This document shows, one piece after another, positions 1 through 7,566 of a stretch of 34,861 nucleotides of DNA. This stretch comes from Microcaldota archaeon (lineage in GTDB: Archaea > Micrarchaeota > Micrarchaeia > Anstonellales > Bilamarchaeaceae): NCBI GenBank assembly GCA_016926175.1, contig JAFGPA010000018.1, positions 1-34,861 on the forward strand, given 5' to 3'. Both the position numbers and the translations under genes were made by a program. Under the pieces are notes generated by a model. That model was not told the DNA's origin. It did not search any database and was given only the letters and a program-made list of their open reading frames with translations. Position 1 is the first letter of the stretch, and each line of letters opens with the position of its first letter.

Positions 1-87
1 AAGGCTAAGGAAGCAGAATCAAAGAAAGAAGAAGCTGAAAAGCCAAAGGCTAAGGAAGCAGAATCAAAGAAAGAAGAAGCTGAAAAG
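1..87 (+). repeat. 45-nt in-frame tandem repeat
   Basis: Positions 1-42 and 46-87 are identical over 42 nt and are separated by one CCA codon, giving a 45-nt period inside the coding tail. Exact identity at synonymous positions suggests a recent duplication by slippage. More copies may lie upstream of the window. Confidence 0.9.
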
Positions 88-96
88 AAAAAATAA
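1..96 (+). CDS. C-terminal end of a gene with a Lys/Glu/Ala-rich tail (partial)
   Basis: Frame 1 is open from the window edge to a TAA at 94-96 and encodes about 31 residues, almost all K, E, A and S, with one proline between two identical 14-residue blocks. This looks like a charged, probably disordered or helical C-terminal tail of the kind seen on some archaeal ribosomal or nucleic-acid-binding proteins. The rest of the gene lies outside the window, so no function can be given. It converges on the next gene with a single base between the two stop codons. Confidence 0.75.
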   Translation, partial: KAKEAESKKEEAEKPKAKEAESKKEEAEKKK

Positions 97-97
97 T

Positions 98-1300
98 TTA
101 GCTTTTGTATAATTTATATGCAGAAACGCATGCGTTTCTTGCAAATTCTTCTTCTATTTCATCGCAGACAGTTACATCATCAGTCAGCTTTGCGGCTTCA
201 TTGTAGCACTTGTGCTTCCAGTGGAAACTGGTAACGTTTTTGCAGTTCTTTGGATCAAGATTCTCATTTGAATAGATTATTGCACCCTGGTAGCAGGTAT
301 CTCTGCTTGAAAGAGACTCGATAACCTGGCAAGCAGACGGATCGCCATGAAGCTTGGCAAATGTAAATGCGCAGTTGAACCGGTTGGTGGTTGCCAGTTT
401 ATGGATGGCTTCACATCCTGAGATATCCCCGCTTAGCAGTGAATAGTTGGTATAGCACTTCCAGAGGTCGTCAAGCTTCAGGCTGTCATCAGTACAAATG
501 CTGATATTTCTTTCATTTGCTGCAAATGTTGAAAGACAGTTCAGATAATAGATCGTATGCTTGGTTATGAATTTGCAGGAATGGAAGTTATTTGTGTTGA
601 GAGCATATGTCTCATAGCAGTAATCGCGTTCAGACTGAAGCCTGAGAGTATAGCATGCATCATTTCCAGTAACGGCAAATTCGCATGCTTTTGAAATAAC
701 AGGATTTTGTATAAGTTTGCAGCCGCTATCATCTTTCCTGGTGATGCTGTAATCCATAAGACAGTCCGTATTGTATTTGCACATGTACGGATCTGAATCT
801 TTTATAGCCCTGCAAAGATTTTCATTTTCAGATCCGATGCAATCATCAACGTTTCGCCTGCATTCTGCCCTTCCATCTTCAATAAGATCACATATATCGA
901 CGTCATTGTTGGAAACTGCAAATGAGGTTACGCAGAATTTCTTCTTTTCAGGATCAGAAACTTCAAGGCAGGCGGCCAGGGAAACATCGGCAAGCTGTTC
1001 AAAACATTCCTGCATCAGGGTAACGTTTTCAATTTTTTTACATTCAGTAACGTTGGATGCCAGAATTGCCTTTTCATAAAAGCAGTCGTCCCCACAAACA
1101 TATGTGGTGTTGGTGTCATTGCCTGGAGGCGGTTTGTCGTCCGGCTCATCCGGAACAACAACAGGCCCCTTTTCCGGAGGTTCCGCAGTCAGAATTATAT
1201 ATAATGCTCCACTGACAAGAACAATCAGCAGTAAAAGAAGTCCGATCAGAGGGATGGTATTGTCTCCGTCTTCAGTTTTGAATTTGTATTTGTCTCCCAT
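98..1300 (-). CDS. membrane-anchored cysteine-repeat protein
   Basis: 400 aa. A short charged N-terminus (about residues 1-15) precedes one membrane segment (about 17-38, rich in L/I/V) and a Pro/Asp-rich linker (about 40-65). The rest is a long domain with regularly spaced cysteines. The recurring unit is roughly C-x2-I/L, about 8-10 residues, C-x4-A, then a short polar spacer, repeated about ten times. The likely topology is N-terminus in and repeat domain outside, where paired cysteines could form disulfides. No enzymatic motif is visible. TTTAAATAT at 1323-1331 lies about 25 nt upstream of the ATG, so the transcript is probably leaderless. Similar Cys-repeat proteins occur in DPANN genomes, without known function to my knowledge. 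A surface or cell-contact role is inference only. Confidence 0.85.
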   Translation of the reverse strand: MGDKYKFKTEDGDNTIPLIGLLLLLIVLVSGALYIILTAEPPEKGPVVVPDEPDDKPPPGNDTNTTYVCGDDCFYEKAILASNVTECKKIENVTLMQECFEQLADVSLAACLEVSDPEKKKFCVTSFAVSNNDVDICDLIEDGRAECRRNVDDCIGSENENLCRAIKDSDPYMCKYNTDCLMDYSITRKDDSGCKLIQNPVISKACEFAVTGNDACYTLRLQSERDYCYETYALNTNNFHSCKFITKHTIYYLNCLSTFAANERNISICTDDSLKLDDLWKCYTNYSLLSGDISGCEAIHKLATTNRFNCAFTFAKLHGDPSACQVIESLSSRDTCYQGAIIYSNENLDPKNCKNVTSFHWKHKCYNEAAKLTDDVTVCDEIEEEFARNACVSAYKLYKS

Positions 1301-1390
1301 AAAATCATATGAGCAGAGAAGGTTTAAATATCATTATTGGAGCAGAACTTGGACAGGTATGGAAATAGGATTCAGGCGTAAAAATTCAGA

Positions 1391-1400
1391 TATATAAAAA
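1391..1400 (+). promoter_or_regulatory. TATA-like box for a possible small RNA
   Basis: TATATAAAAA lies about 25-30 nt upstream of a structured, non-coding stretch that starts near 1420 and ends in a T6 run at 1529-1534. A second box (TTTAAAAA, 1551-1558) fits the aEF1A promoter, so this upstream one is surplus to that gene. Confidence 0.4.
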
Positions 1401-1419
1401 GTATGGGTTTAAGCAATAA

Positions 1420-1535
1420 CCTCCTTATATGGAGAGAGTGGGAGGGAGAATGGAGCCTTTCGGTGTACCATTCCCCTCTGATATTCACGCAAGATAACCC
1501 ATCAGAATGGGGATTCCCCTGAGGGAGATTTTTTC
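1420..1535 (+). ncRNA. candidate structured small RNA upstream of aEF1A
   Basis: This is a non-coding stretch between a TATA-like box (1391) and a T6 run (1529-1534). Visible pairings are 1444-1453 with 1468-1477 (9 of 10 positions, one A-C mismatch) and 1477-1482 with 1501-1506 (6 bp). A GGGG/CCCC mini-stem lies inside 1509-1520. A purine-rich segment at 1430-1446 contains a GTGGGAGG-type motif that recurs in other intergenic regions of the window, in either orientation. I do not recognise it as SRP RNA, RNase P RNA or a tRNA. It could also be part of a long aEF1A leader, but a separate TATA box sits between it and that gene. Confidence 0.4.
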
Positions 1536-1550
1536 AAGTCCAAACAAAGC

Positions 1551-1558
1551 TTTAAAAA
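1551..1558 (+). promoter_or_regulatory. TATA box of aEF1A
   Basis: TTTAAAAA, about 55 nt before the start codon, predicts a start of transcription near 1578-1582 and a short leader that carries the strong Shine-Dalgarno GGAGGT at 1601-1606. Confidence 0.55.
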
Positions 1559-1612
1559 TATCTCGTAATAATCGTATTTCACCTTTTTCTAATAATTAAA
1601 GGAGGTTATGAA

Positions 1613-2881
1613 ATGGCAGAAAAACAACACTTGAACTTAGTGTTTATCGGACACGTTGACTCTGGCAAGTCAACAAGTGTAGGAAGAATCCTGTATGAAA
1701 CAGGAGCAGTCTCTGAGCAGGTCCTCAATAAACTAAAGGACGAAGCAAAAAAGCTTGGAAAGGATACGTTTGAATTCGCATATGTTATGGATTCTCTTAA
1801 GGAAGAGAGGGAACGTGGTGTTACAATTGATATTGCCCACCGAGAATTCGAAACAGACAAGTACCATTGCACGATTATAGATGCTCCGGGGCACAGGGAC
1901 TTTGTCAAGAATATGATAACAGGTGCATCACAGGCTGATGCAGCAGTTCTTGTTGTTTCAGTAAAGGATGGCGTTCAGCCACAGACAAAAGAGCATGCAT
2001 TTCTTGCAAAGGTGCTTGGAATCAACCAGATTTCAATCAACCTGAACAAAATGGATGCAGTTGGATACAAAGAAGAGGAATATAAAAAAGTAAAGCAGCA
2101 GGTAACTGACTTGCTTAAGGGCATTGGATACAAAATTGAGGATATTGCATTCCTGCCATGCTCAGGATATGCAGGAGACAACATTACAAAGAAATCAGCC
2201 AATACGCCATGGTATAACGGTCCAACACTGATTGAGGTTATCAACACATTCAAAATACCTCCAAAACCATCAGACAAGGCGCTCAGGCTCCCGATCCAGG
2301 ACGTATTTACAATCACAGGACACGGAACGGTACCTGTAGGAAGGGTTGAAACCGGTGTAATGAAACCTGGAGAGACCGTTGTTGTCATGCCATCAGGAGC
2401 AAAGGGTGAAGTCAAGAAAATCGAAATGCACCACCAGGAGCTTTCCCAGGCAAACCCGGGAGACAATGTTGGTTTCAACCTCAAGGGCGTTGACAAGAAA
2501 GACATCAAAAGAGGAGACGTCATCGGTCCGGCATCAGCACCACCTACAGTGGCAGAGGAGTTTACTGCCCAGGTAGTTGTGCTGAACCACCCGACAGCAA
2601 TATCAGTAGGTTACACACCGGTATTGCACGTCCACACGGCACAGTTTGCAGGAAAGGTCACTGAGATCATTGAAAAGAAGGATCCAAAATCAGGACAGTC
2701 TGCAGGAAAGCCGGATTTCATCAAAACCGGAGACGTAGCTGTGTTGAAAATCAAGCCTATGAAGCCCATTGTTATTGAAAAATTCCAGGACTTCCCTCCG
2801 CTCGGAAGATTTGCAATCAGGGATATGGGACAGACAGTAGCCGCTGGCGTTGTGCTTGAAGTTAAGGCCAAAGCAACATAA
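1613..2881 (+). CDS. tuf: translation elongation factor 1-alpha (aEF1A)
   Basis: 422 aa, the usual archaeal length. This GTPase delivers aminoacyl-tRNA to the ribosomal A site. G1 GHVDSGKS is near residues 13-20, the switch I motif RERGVTID near 68-75, G3 DAPGH near 90-94, G4 NKMD near 145-148, and G5 SGY follows. The two C-terminal beta-barrel domains are complete. Ile in the usual RERGITI is Val here, a conservative change. The start is fixed by GGAGGT seven bases upstream. A T-rich run follows the stop. The gene stands alone between a candidate small RNA and unrelated genes, not next to S10 or S7 as in many archaea. Confidence 0.97.
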   Translation: MAEKQHLNLVFIGHVDSGKSTSVGRILYETGAVSEQVLNKLKDEAKKLGKDTFEFAYVMDSLKEERERGVTIDIAHREFETDKYHCTIIDAPGHRDFVKNMITGASQADAAVLVVSVKDGVQPQTKEHAFLAKVLGINQISINLNKMDAVGYKEEEYKKVKQQVTDLLKGIGYKIEDIAFLPCSGYAGDNITKKSANTPWYNGPTLIEVINTFKIPPKPSDKALRLPIQDVFTITGHGTVPVGRVETGVMKPGETVVVMPSGAKGEVKKIEMHHQELSQANPGDNVGFNLKGVDKKDIKRGDVIGPASAPPTVAEEFTAQVVVLNHPTAISVGYTPVLHVHTAQFAGKVTEIIEKKDPKSGQSAGKPDFIKTGDVAVLKIKPMKPIVIEKFQDFPPLGRFAIRDMGQTVAAGVVLEVKAKAT

Positions 2882-2895
2882 TTTTCTCTTTTTTT
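2882..2895 (+). terminator. oligo-T terminator after aEF1A
   Basis: TTTTCTCTTTTTTT directly follows the stop codon. Archaeal RNA polymerase commonly terminates on such T-rich tracts without a hairpin. Confidence 0.55.
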
Positions 2896-2938
2896 ACATT
2901 TAGTTATATTTTTAAACACTTTTAATCTAATTTTATCC

Positions 2939-3343
2939 ATGGGTAAGAGATTGAGGGCTGCATTACTTATCAGCGGTTGGAGCGTCAATGCTTCAGCAGG
3001 AGCTTTCACGGGATACCATATTGCAATGGACACTAAATCATGGTTCTCACAGCAGAGCAGAACCCTGGAATTGGTGGAAAGATTCGAAAAATGCCCTTCT
3101 ACATTCAAAGCAACAAAAGAATGCTATACAGGAAATGAAGCCTCCGAGAAACTGGAGACTGCCTTGAAAAGCAGAAATAACGGGAATTTTGAGAATGCAG
3201 GGATTCTTTTTGCAGAACTCAACCGCTTCAACGATGCCAGGGAGATGGCAGGAAAGTGTTCTGAAAACGGAAATTCATCCGGCAAAAGAAGGATTCTTAA
3301 CGAAATAGCTGCAAGGGAGAAGGCAATGCGTGAGATTAAATGA
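2939..3343 (+). CDS. hypothetical protein with N-terminal signal or anchor
   Basis: 134 aa, family not recognised. The first 25 or so residues are basic then hydrophobic and small (MGKRLRAALLISGWSVNASA), which fits a signal peptide or a weak membrane anchor. The remainder is polar and helical, with two cysteines in the middle and a C-terminal charged helix. TTTTTAAAC at about 2909-2917 places the transcription start almost on the ATG, so it is probably leaderless. Its last bases overlap the next gene (ATGA at 3340-3343), so it is translationally coupled to the ankyrin-repeat protein, and the two products may act together. Confidence 0.7.
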   Translation: MGKRLRAALLISGWSVNASAGAFTGYHIAMDTKSWFSQQSRTLELVERFEKCPSTFKATKECYTGNEASEKLETALKSRNNGNFENAGILFAELNRFNDAREMAGKCSENGNSSGKRRILNEIAAREKAMREIK

Positions 3344-4104
3344 AATTAAGACTGTATTTTGAAAAATTGGGGTCACAGGCATATAAAACAGTAGAGCCAA
3401 TGGTAGAAAGGCTTCATGGAAGCGCAATCCAAAAATTATTCAAGGCAATAGAAAATGGGCGGAAGAGCAAGGTCAGGCATCTGATTAAAGAGGCAGATGT
3501 CAATCTGACAAATGATAACGGGGATACCCCGCTCATCCATGCAGCCCGGAATTGCAGGGATGTCAGCATATTGCAGATTCTGCTCAATGCAAAGGCAGAC
3601 GCAAAAAAAGCAAACAACCGGGGAGAGACACCTTTGATGGCTGCAGCAGAACGCGGAAATGAAAGAAGTGTCAATGTACTGATATGCCACATAAGAAATA
3701 ATGCAATCAGATCAGAGTTTAAACCTAAATTAAAGAGCAGGCAGGAAAGATTAGAGCTCATAAGGCGGTTCAGGGAAGATAAGAAATGTGATACAGTGGC
3801 AGAATTCATAAACCAAACGGACAACAATGGGGAAACTGCACTGGTAAAGGCAATAAGAAACGGAAAGCTGGGAGTTTTTAAACTGCTCATTTCATGCGGG
3901 GCAGATCTTGACATAAAAACATCGGATGGCAATACCCTGCTTATGGTAGCTGTCCAAAACAAAAGAAATAAGATTGCGAATGTTCTTCTCGAAAAAGGGG
4001 CAGATATAGAAGCAAGAAATGATTATGGCGAAAGCGTATTTACAATTGCTGAAAAGAACGATGATATGGGCCTCTGGAAAACGATGGCAAGAAAAAGGAG
4101 ATAA
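3340..4104 (+). CDS. ankyrin-repeat protein
   Basis: 254 aa with at least five ankyrin repeats. Typical signatures are NDNGDTPLIHAA near residue 60, NNRGETPLMAAAERGN near 93, TDNNGETALVKAIRNGK near 160, TSDGNTLLMVAVQNKRN near 195 and NDYGESVFTIAEKND near 228. A basic helical insert of about 35 residues interrupts the middle of the array. The ATG overlaps the stop of the preceding gene by four bases. No signal peptide is visible, so it is probably cytoplasmic or on the inner membrane face. Ankyrin arrays mediate protein-protein contacts, and the partner is unknown. The coupled upstream gene is the natural candidate. Confidence 0.9.
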   Translation: MKLRLYFEKLGSQAYKTVEPMVERLHGSAIQKLFKAIENGRKSKVRHLIKEADVNLTNDNGDTPLIHAARNCRDVSILQILLNAKADAKKANNRGETPLMAAAERGNERSVNVLICHIRNNAIRSEFKPKLKSRQERLELIRRFREDKKCDTVAEFINQTDNNGETALVKAIRNGKLGVFKLLISCGADLDIKTSDGNTLLMVAVQNKRNKIANVLLEKGADIEARNDYGESVFTIAEKNDDMGLWKTMARKRR

Positions 4105-4142
4105 AAAGACTATTTTTATTAGTTTCCGAATAACAACCAGTC

Positions 4143-5432
4143 ATGATTTCTGTTTATGATGTATTTACCCAGAAGATGGAAGGCAGGGAAATATCTGTAA
4201 GAGGATGGGTGCACAGGATCAGATCAAGCGGAAACATGGTTTTTGCTGTTTTGAGGGATCCTTCAGGAACAATACAGGTTACTGTGAAGAAAGACAAGAT
4301 TTCTGATAAAGACTGGAGGGAAGCCAATGAAGCTTATGTGGAAAGCTCACTGATTGTCCGGGGAACAGTGAAAAAAGATGACAGGGCTCCTGGCGGTTAT
4401 GAGATACAGGCAACTGGATTTGAGCTGATTTCAAGGGGTGAGCCGTTCCCAATTGCAAAGGACCTCAGCGAGGAGTATCTGCTTGATGTGAGGCATCTCT
4501 GGATCAGATCACAGAAAATGACGGCCATAATGAAGGCAAGGCATCATATAGTAAATTACCTCCGTGAATTTTTCGACAATAACGGTTTTTATGAGATAGC
4601 GCCGCCAATAATCACAAAATCAGGCTGTGAGGGCGGAAGCACATTGTTCGAAATGAACTATTTCGGTGAAAAGGCCTATCTGACTCAAAGTTCGCAGATG
4701 TATGCAGAAGTGTTTGTTTTTTCTCTTGGAAAAGTATATGTACTGGCGCCGTCATTCCGGGCAGAGAAATCAAGGACAATAAGACACCTTGCAGAATACT
4801 GGCACCTGGAGCCTGAAATGGCATTTTATTCACATGAAATGAATATGGAACTTCAGGAAAAAATGGTGCAGTATACAGTCGAAAAAATGGTGAAGAGCCA
4901 TCCGGAATTGCTTACAGCCTGCGGGAGAGACCCCCTTGATCTTGAAAAAGTTCTGGAAAAATTCGACAGAATGGAATACAAAAAAGCAGTTGAAAGGGTA
5001 AACGAGCTTGGCGGCAAGATGCAATTCGGAGAGGATTTTGGAGCAGACGAGGAAGCTTTACTGACAAAGGAGCTTGACAAGCCCCTTTTCGTGGAAAAAT
5101 TCCCGGGGGACATCAAGGCGTTCTACATGAAGCCTGACCCCAGGAACCCTGAACTTGTATTGAACAATGATCTATTGGCGCCAAGAGGCCATGGTGAGAT
5201 AATTGGAGGTTCCGAAAGGATAGTGGACTACGACCAGCTGGTTGAAAAGATGAATGCCCAGAACCTGAACCTGAAGGATTACCAATGGTATCTGGACCTG
5301 AGAAAATACGGAAGTGTGCAGCATTCAGGCTTTGGCCTCGGAATTGAAAGATTTGCAAAATGGATCCTGAACCAGCATCACATAAGGGATACAATACCAT
5401 TTCCAAGGACGATTACAAGATGCTATCCATAA
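4143..5432 (+). CDS. asnS: asparaginyl-tRNA synthetase
   Basis: 429 aa, class IIb synthetase that charges tRNA-Asn. An N-terminal OB-fold anticodon-binding domain (about 15-105) precedes the class II catalytic core. Motif 2 is in the segment SFRAEKSRTIRHLAEYW (about 205-221), and motif 3 is in GFGLGIERFAKW near the C-terminus, followed by IPFPRT. The YLTQSSQ and AEYWHLEPEM signatures match AsnRS; AspRS usually has FLAQSPQ and a different motif 2 tail. So Asn is probably made by direct charging and not only through Asp-tRNA(Asn) transamidation. A T/A-rich box (TATTTTTATT, about 4110-4119) lies about 25 nt upstream of the ATG, suggesting a leaderless mRNA. Confidence 0.92.
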   Translation: MISVYDVFTQKMEGREISVRGWVHRIRSSGNMVFAVLRDPSGTIQVTVKKDKISDKDWREANEAYVESSLIVRGTVKKDDRAPGGYEIQATGFELISRGEPFPIAKDLSEEYLLDVRHLWIRSQKMTAIMKARHHIVNYLREFFDNNGFYEIAPPIITKSGCEGGSTLFEMNYFGEKAYLTQSSQMYAEVFVFSLGKVYVLAPSFRAEKSRTIRHLAEYWHLEPEMAFYSHEMNMELQEKMVQYTVEKMVKSHPELLTACGRDPLDLEKVLEKFDRMEYKKAVERVNELGGKMQFGEDFGADEEALLTKELDKPLFVEKFPGDIKAFYMKPDPRNPELVLNNDLLAPRGHGEIIGGSERIVDYDQLVEKMNAQNLNLKDYQWYLDLRKYGSVQHSGFGLGIERFAKWILNQHHIRDTIPFPRTITRCYP

Positions 5433-5539
5433 TTTCTGGGAAGATTTGAACTGGGGATTGCCGTTCAAACTGATTCCCGGGTACTGTTGGGATATGCTAC
5501 TCCTGAGCAGATAGCGAATGCAGTTCAGATACAACCATA

Positions 5540-5548
5540 TATAAACAT
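5540..5548 (+). promoter_or_regulatory. TATA box of the sigma-like gene
   Basis: ATATATAAA is centred about 24 nt before the ATG at 5568, so transcription should start at or within a base or two of the start codon. The sigma-like gene therefore appears to be driven by an archaeal-type promoter. Confidence 0.55.
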
Positions 5549-5567
5549 TTTATACTAATTTTATAGC

Positions 5568-6431
5568 ATGAGGGCAGTTTCAAGAACTTTCAGGTCCCAG
5601 GCAATATCAAAAGAGGAGGAAAGGAAGGTCTTCGAAAAATACAAGGCAAGAGGCACCACGAAGGGATTGAAAAGATTCACTTCCGAAGAACGAAGAATTG
5701 CAGATCGTATGCTCAGGGCAAACACAGGACTGCTGATTAAACCGGCAAGGACTTTTGCAGAGATGTGCAGCCGGAACCAGCACATATTTACGGCTGCGGA
5801 TCTTGAGGATTTTGTACAGGAAGGGCAGATTGGACAGATGATCGCGATACTGAAATTTGAAAAAGAATATGGATGCAGGTTTACAACCTACAGCAACAAA
5901 TGGGCATATTCATATATGCAGAATTTTGCCAATGGCCTGGCAAGAATCAGGGGGCCCAGAAAGGGAACCCATCCGGTTGTGCAGGTTATTACTGAATTTG
6001 AAAAAGAAAACAGAAGAACCCCTACAATCGATGAGATCAGAGAAAAAACAGGGCTGACCAGGGAAATGATCAGCGCAATCCTGGAAATAAGGAAAGGGGT
6101 TGTTTCTGCATATGATAGAACCGGAGAATTCAGCGATGCGATAAGCTGCCTGCCGGACAAAAACGACAAACCTGCGGAAAGTGAAATGATAAGATATGAA
6201 ACTCTTGAAAAAGTTCATGGTCTGCTGGCAAGGCTTGACGAAAGGGAAAGAGACATCATAATGAGAAATTTCGGATTTGAGGGTGAGCCTGAGAACCTAA
6301 ATTCAATCGGAAAGATATATGGAATTTCAAGGGAACGGGTAAGGCAGATCAAAGAAGCCGTACTTGACAAGATGCGCAAGACAACCCAGAAAGAAGGTAT
6401 TGATGTTAAGTGCCTGGAAGTATTTGAATAG
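5568..6431 (+). CDS. bacterial-type sigma-70 family factor
   Basis: 287 aa with the complete order of sigma-70 domains. Region 2 is about residues 50-135: DLEDFVQEGQIGQMIAILKF matches core-binding region 2.2, and RFTTYSNKWAYSYMQNF matches the melting and -10 recognition helices 2.3-2.4. Region 3 is about 145-182 (RTPTIDEIREKTGLTREMI). Region 4 is about 218-272 (LDERERDIIMRNFG, then SIGKIYGISRERVRQIKEA, the -35 helix-turn-helix). No region 1.1 is present. Archaea normally initiate with TBP/TFB and lack sigma factors, although complete sigma factors were reported in some uncultivated archaeal single-cell genomes. Codon use and the AT-rich archaeal promoter resemble the neighbours, so it is not an obvious recent contaminant. 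Its target polymerase or other role is unknown. Confidence 0.93.
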   Translation: MRAVSRTFRSQAISKEEERKVFEKYKARGTTKGLKRFTSEERRIADRMLRANTGLLIKPARTFAEMCSRNQHIFTAADLEDFVQEGQIGQMIAILKFEKEYGCRFTTYSNKWAYSYMQNFANGLARIRGPRKGTHPVVQVITEFEKENRRTPTIDEIREKTGLTREMISAILEIRKGVVSAYDRTGEFSDAISCLPDKNDKPAESEMIRYETLEKVHGLLARLDERERDIIMRNFGFEGEPENLNSIGKIYGISRERVRQIKEAVLDKMRKTTQKEGIDVKCLEVFE

Positions 6432-6495
6432 CAGAAAAATAAGGAAATTGCCCTAAATACGCATAAATACTAATTCGCCGGGCATGATTTTTTCT

Positions 6496-6756
6496 TTAGT
6501 CTCTTTGCGGTTGCGGTCTTGCTTCACTAACTACTATTTTTCGTCCACCTACTTCTTTTCCATTCATTTCTGCAACGGCCCTGTCTGCCTCTTCGCCATC
6601 TGTAAATGTCACAAATGCGAACCCCCTGGGTCTTCCAGTATTCTTATCCTTAACAATGAAGACATCGGAAACTTCCCCGTATTCTGAGAATTCTCTCTTT
6701 ATGTCTTCGCCTGACATTTCGTAAGGAATGTTCCCTACGTACAATTTCTTTTCCAT
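6496..6756 (-). CDS. single-RRM RNA-binding protein
   Basis: 86 aa, one RNA-recognition motif. RNP2 is LYVGNI near residues 5-10 and RNP1 is RGFAFVTF near 44-51, followed by a short basic Arg/Gln tail. The size and layout match the small glycine-poor RRM proteins of cyanobacteria and other bacteria, which bind single-stranded RNA and are often cold-induced. RRMs are uncommon in archaea, so lateral gain is plausible. The start is supported by GAGGTT shortly upstream. A 7-bp inverted repeat in the leader partly overlaps that site. It lies convergent with the sigma-like gene and stands outside the ribosomal operon. Confidence 0.93.
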   Translation of the reverse strand: MEKKLYVGNIPYEMSGEDIKREFSEYGEVSDVFIVKDKNTGRPRGFAFVTFTDGEEADRAVAEMNGKEVGGRKIVVSEARPQPQRD

Positions 6757-6766
6757 AAATTAACCT

Positions 6767-6790
6767 CTTTCAGATAAGTATTACTGAAAG
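6767..6790 (-). promoter_or_regulatory. hairpin in the leader of the RRM gene
   Basis: CTTTCAG (6767-6773) pairs with CTGAAAG (6784-6790) around a 10-nt loop. In the minus-strand mRNA the 3' arm runs into the Shine-Dalgarno region (GAAAGAGGTT), so folding could limit ribosome access. A temperature- or self-regulated leader is a reasonable but untested idea. Confidence 0.4.
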
Positions 6791-6900
6791 ATTATTAAGC
6801 CTAACGCTGGGTGGTCTGTGGTATTAGAATATTAAAATAAGGAATAGCCAAAAAAGTTTTTTTCAGGATAAAAAGGAGAATATGGATTATCTGAAAAAGA

Positions 6901-7359
6901 TTATTCATCAGATGCCTTGAGATAGTCCTCTGCCTTAAGAGCATAGGAGAACAGTTCATCTTTTTTGAAGAATCTCGCAACCTCTTTTTTTGCAGTTTCG
7001 ATGGAATCAGATGCATGTATGACATTTCTTGATGTGCTGTTGGAGAAATCGCCCCTTATTGTGCCTGCAGGTGCCCTGGAAGCGTTTGTAGGGCCTACTA
7101 TCAGCCGCACAACCTCAACCGCCTCTTTCCCTTCAACACACATTGCAACAAGGGGATGCCCGGTCACAAATTTCTCGAGATCAGGATAAAATGGCTTATC
7201 AACAAGGTGGGCATAATGCTGTCTTGCAACATCCCTGGACATCTGCATCATCTTCAGACCCACAATTTTGAAGCCCTTTTTCTCGAAACGGGAAACAATG
7301 GAACCTACCAGTCCTCTCTGGATGGCATCAGGTTTCAAAAGAAGCAGTGTTCTTTCCAT
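6901..7359 (-). CDS. ndk: nucleoside diphosphate kinase
   Basis: 152 aa, the normal NDK length. It transfers the gamma phosphate between nucleoside triphosphates and diphosphates through a phosphohistidine. The N-terminal signature is ERTLLLLKPDAIQRG, and the active-site His lies in NVIHASDS near residue 118. The open frame extends upstream to 7416, but the conserved N-terminus begins at the ATG at 7359, which overlaps the L24e stop by one base (TAATG). It is the last gene of the L7Ae-S28e-L24e-NDK operon, the standard archaeal order. A T-rich stretch follows on the minus strand near 6847-6863. Confidence 0.96.
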   Translation of the reverse strand: MERTLLLLKPDAIQRGLVGSIVSRFEKKGFKIVGLKMMQMSRDVARQHYAHLVDKPFYPDLEKFVTGHPLVAMCVEGKEAVEVVRLIVGPTNASRAPAGTIRGDFSNSTSRNVIHASDSIETAKKEVARFFKKDELFSYALKAEDYLKASDE

Positions 7360-7562
7360 TATTTCACCTGTTTCTTGGCCTGGGATTTCTTGAACTCCCG
7401 GGATGCAGGAGTCCATTTCTGTCTTCTTCCTTCTCTCTTCAGGTTAATGAAATTCTTCTTTTCCTTGCTGGAATAGAAATAATAGATGGTGCCGTCTTTC
7501 TTGACGTACATAACTCCAATTCCTTTTGGAATTTCCTTGCCTGAAAATGAACATTTTACCAT
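7359..7562 (-). CDS. rpl24e: ribosomal protein L24e, zinc-ligand-depleted
   Basis: 67 aa. KCSFSGKEIPKGIGVMYVKKDG and the following basic half match L24e of the large subunit. The family normally holds zinc with four cysteines (CxFCG and FCSxKC patterns). Here only the first Cys remains, in CSFSG, and the second pair reads YFYSSKEK, so zinc binding is probably lost. The fold is kept by sequence similarity. It sits between S28e and NDK and is coupled to NDK by a one-base overlap. Confidence 0.92.
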   Translation of the reverse strand: MVKCSFSGKEIPKGIGVMYVKKDGTIYYFYSSKEKKNFINLKREGRRQKWTPASREFKKSQAKKQVK

Positions 7563-7566
7563 TTTC

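Noticed and set aside
3414-3962. 182-codon minus-strand ORF opposite the ankyrin gene
   Set aside because: Antisense shadow of the ankyrin repeats, with no independent start signal or similarity.
5440-5470. tRNA-like GATTTGAACTGGGG after asnS
   Set aside because: The T-stem does not pair and no anticodon arm fits. The fold fits other stems better.
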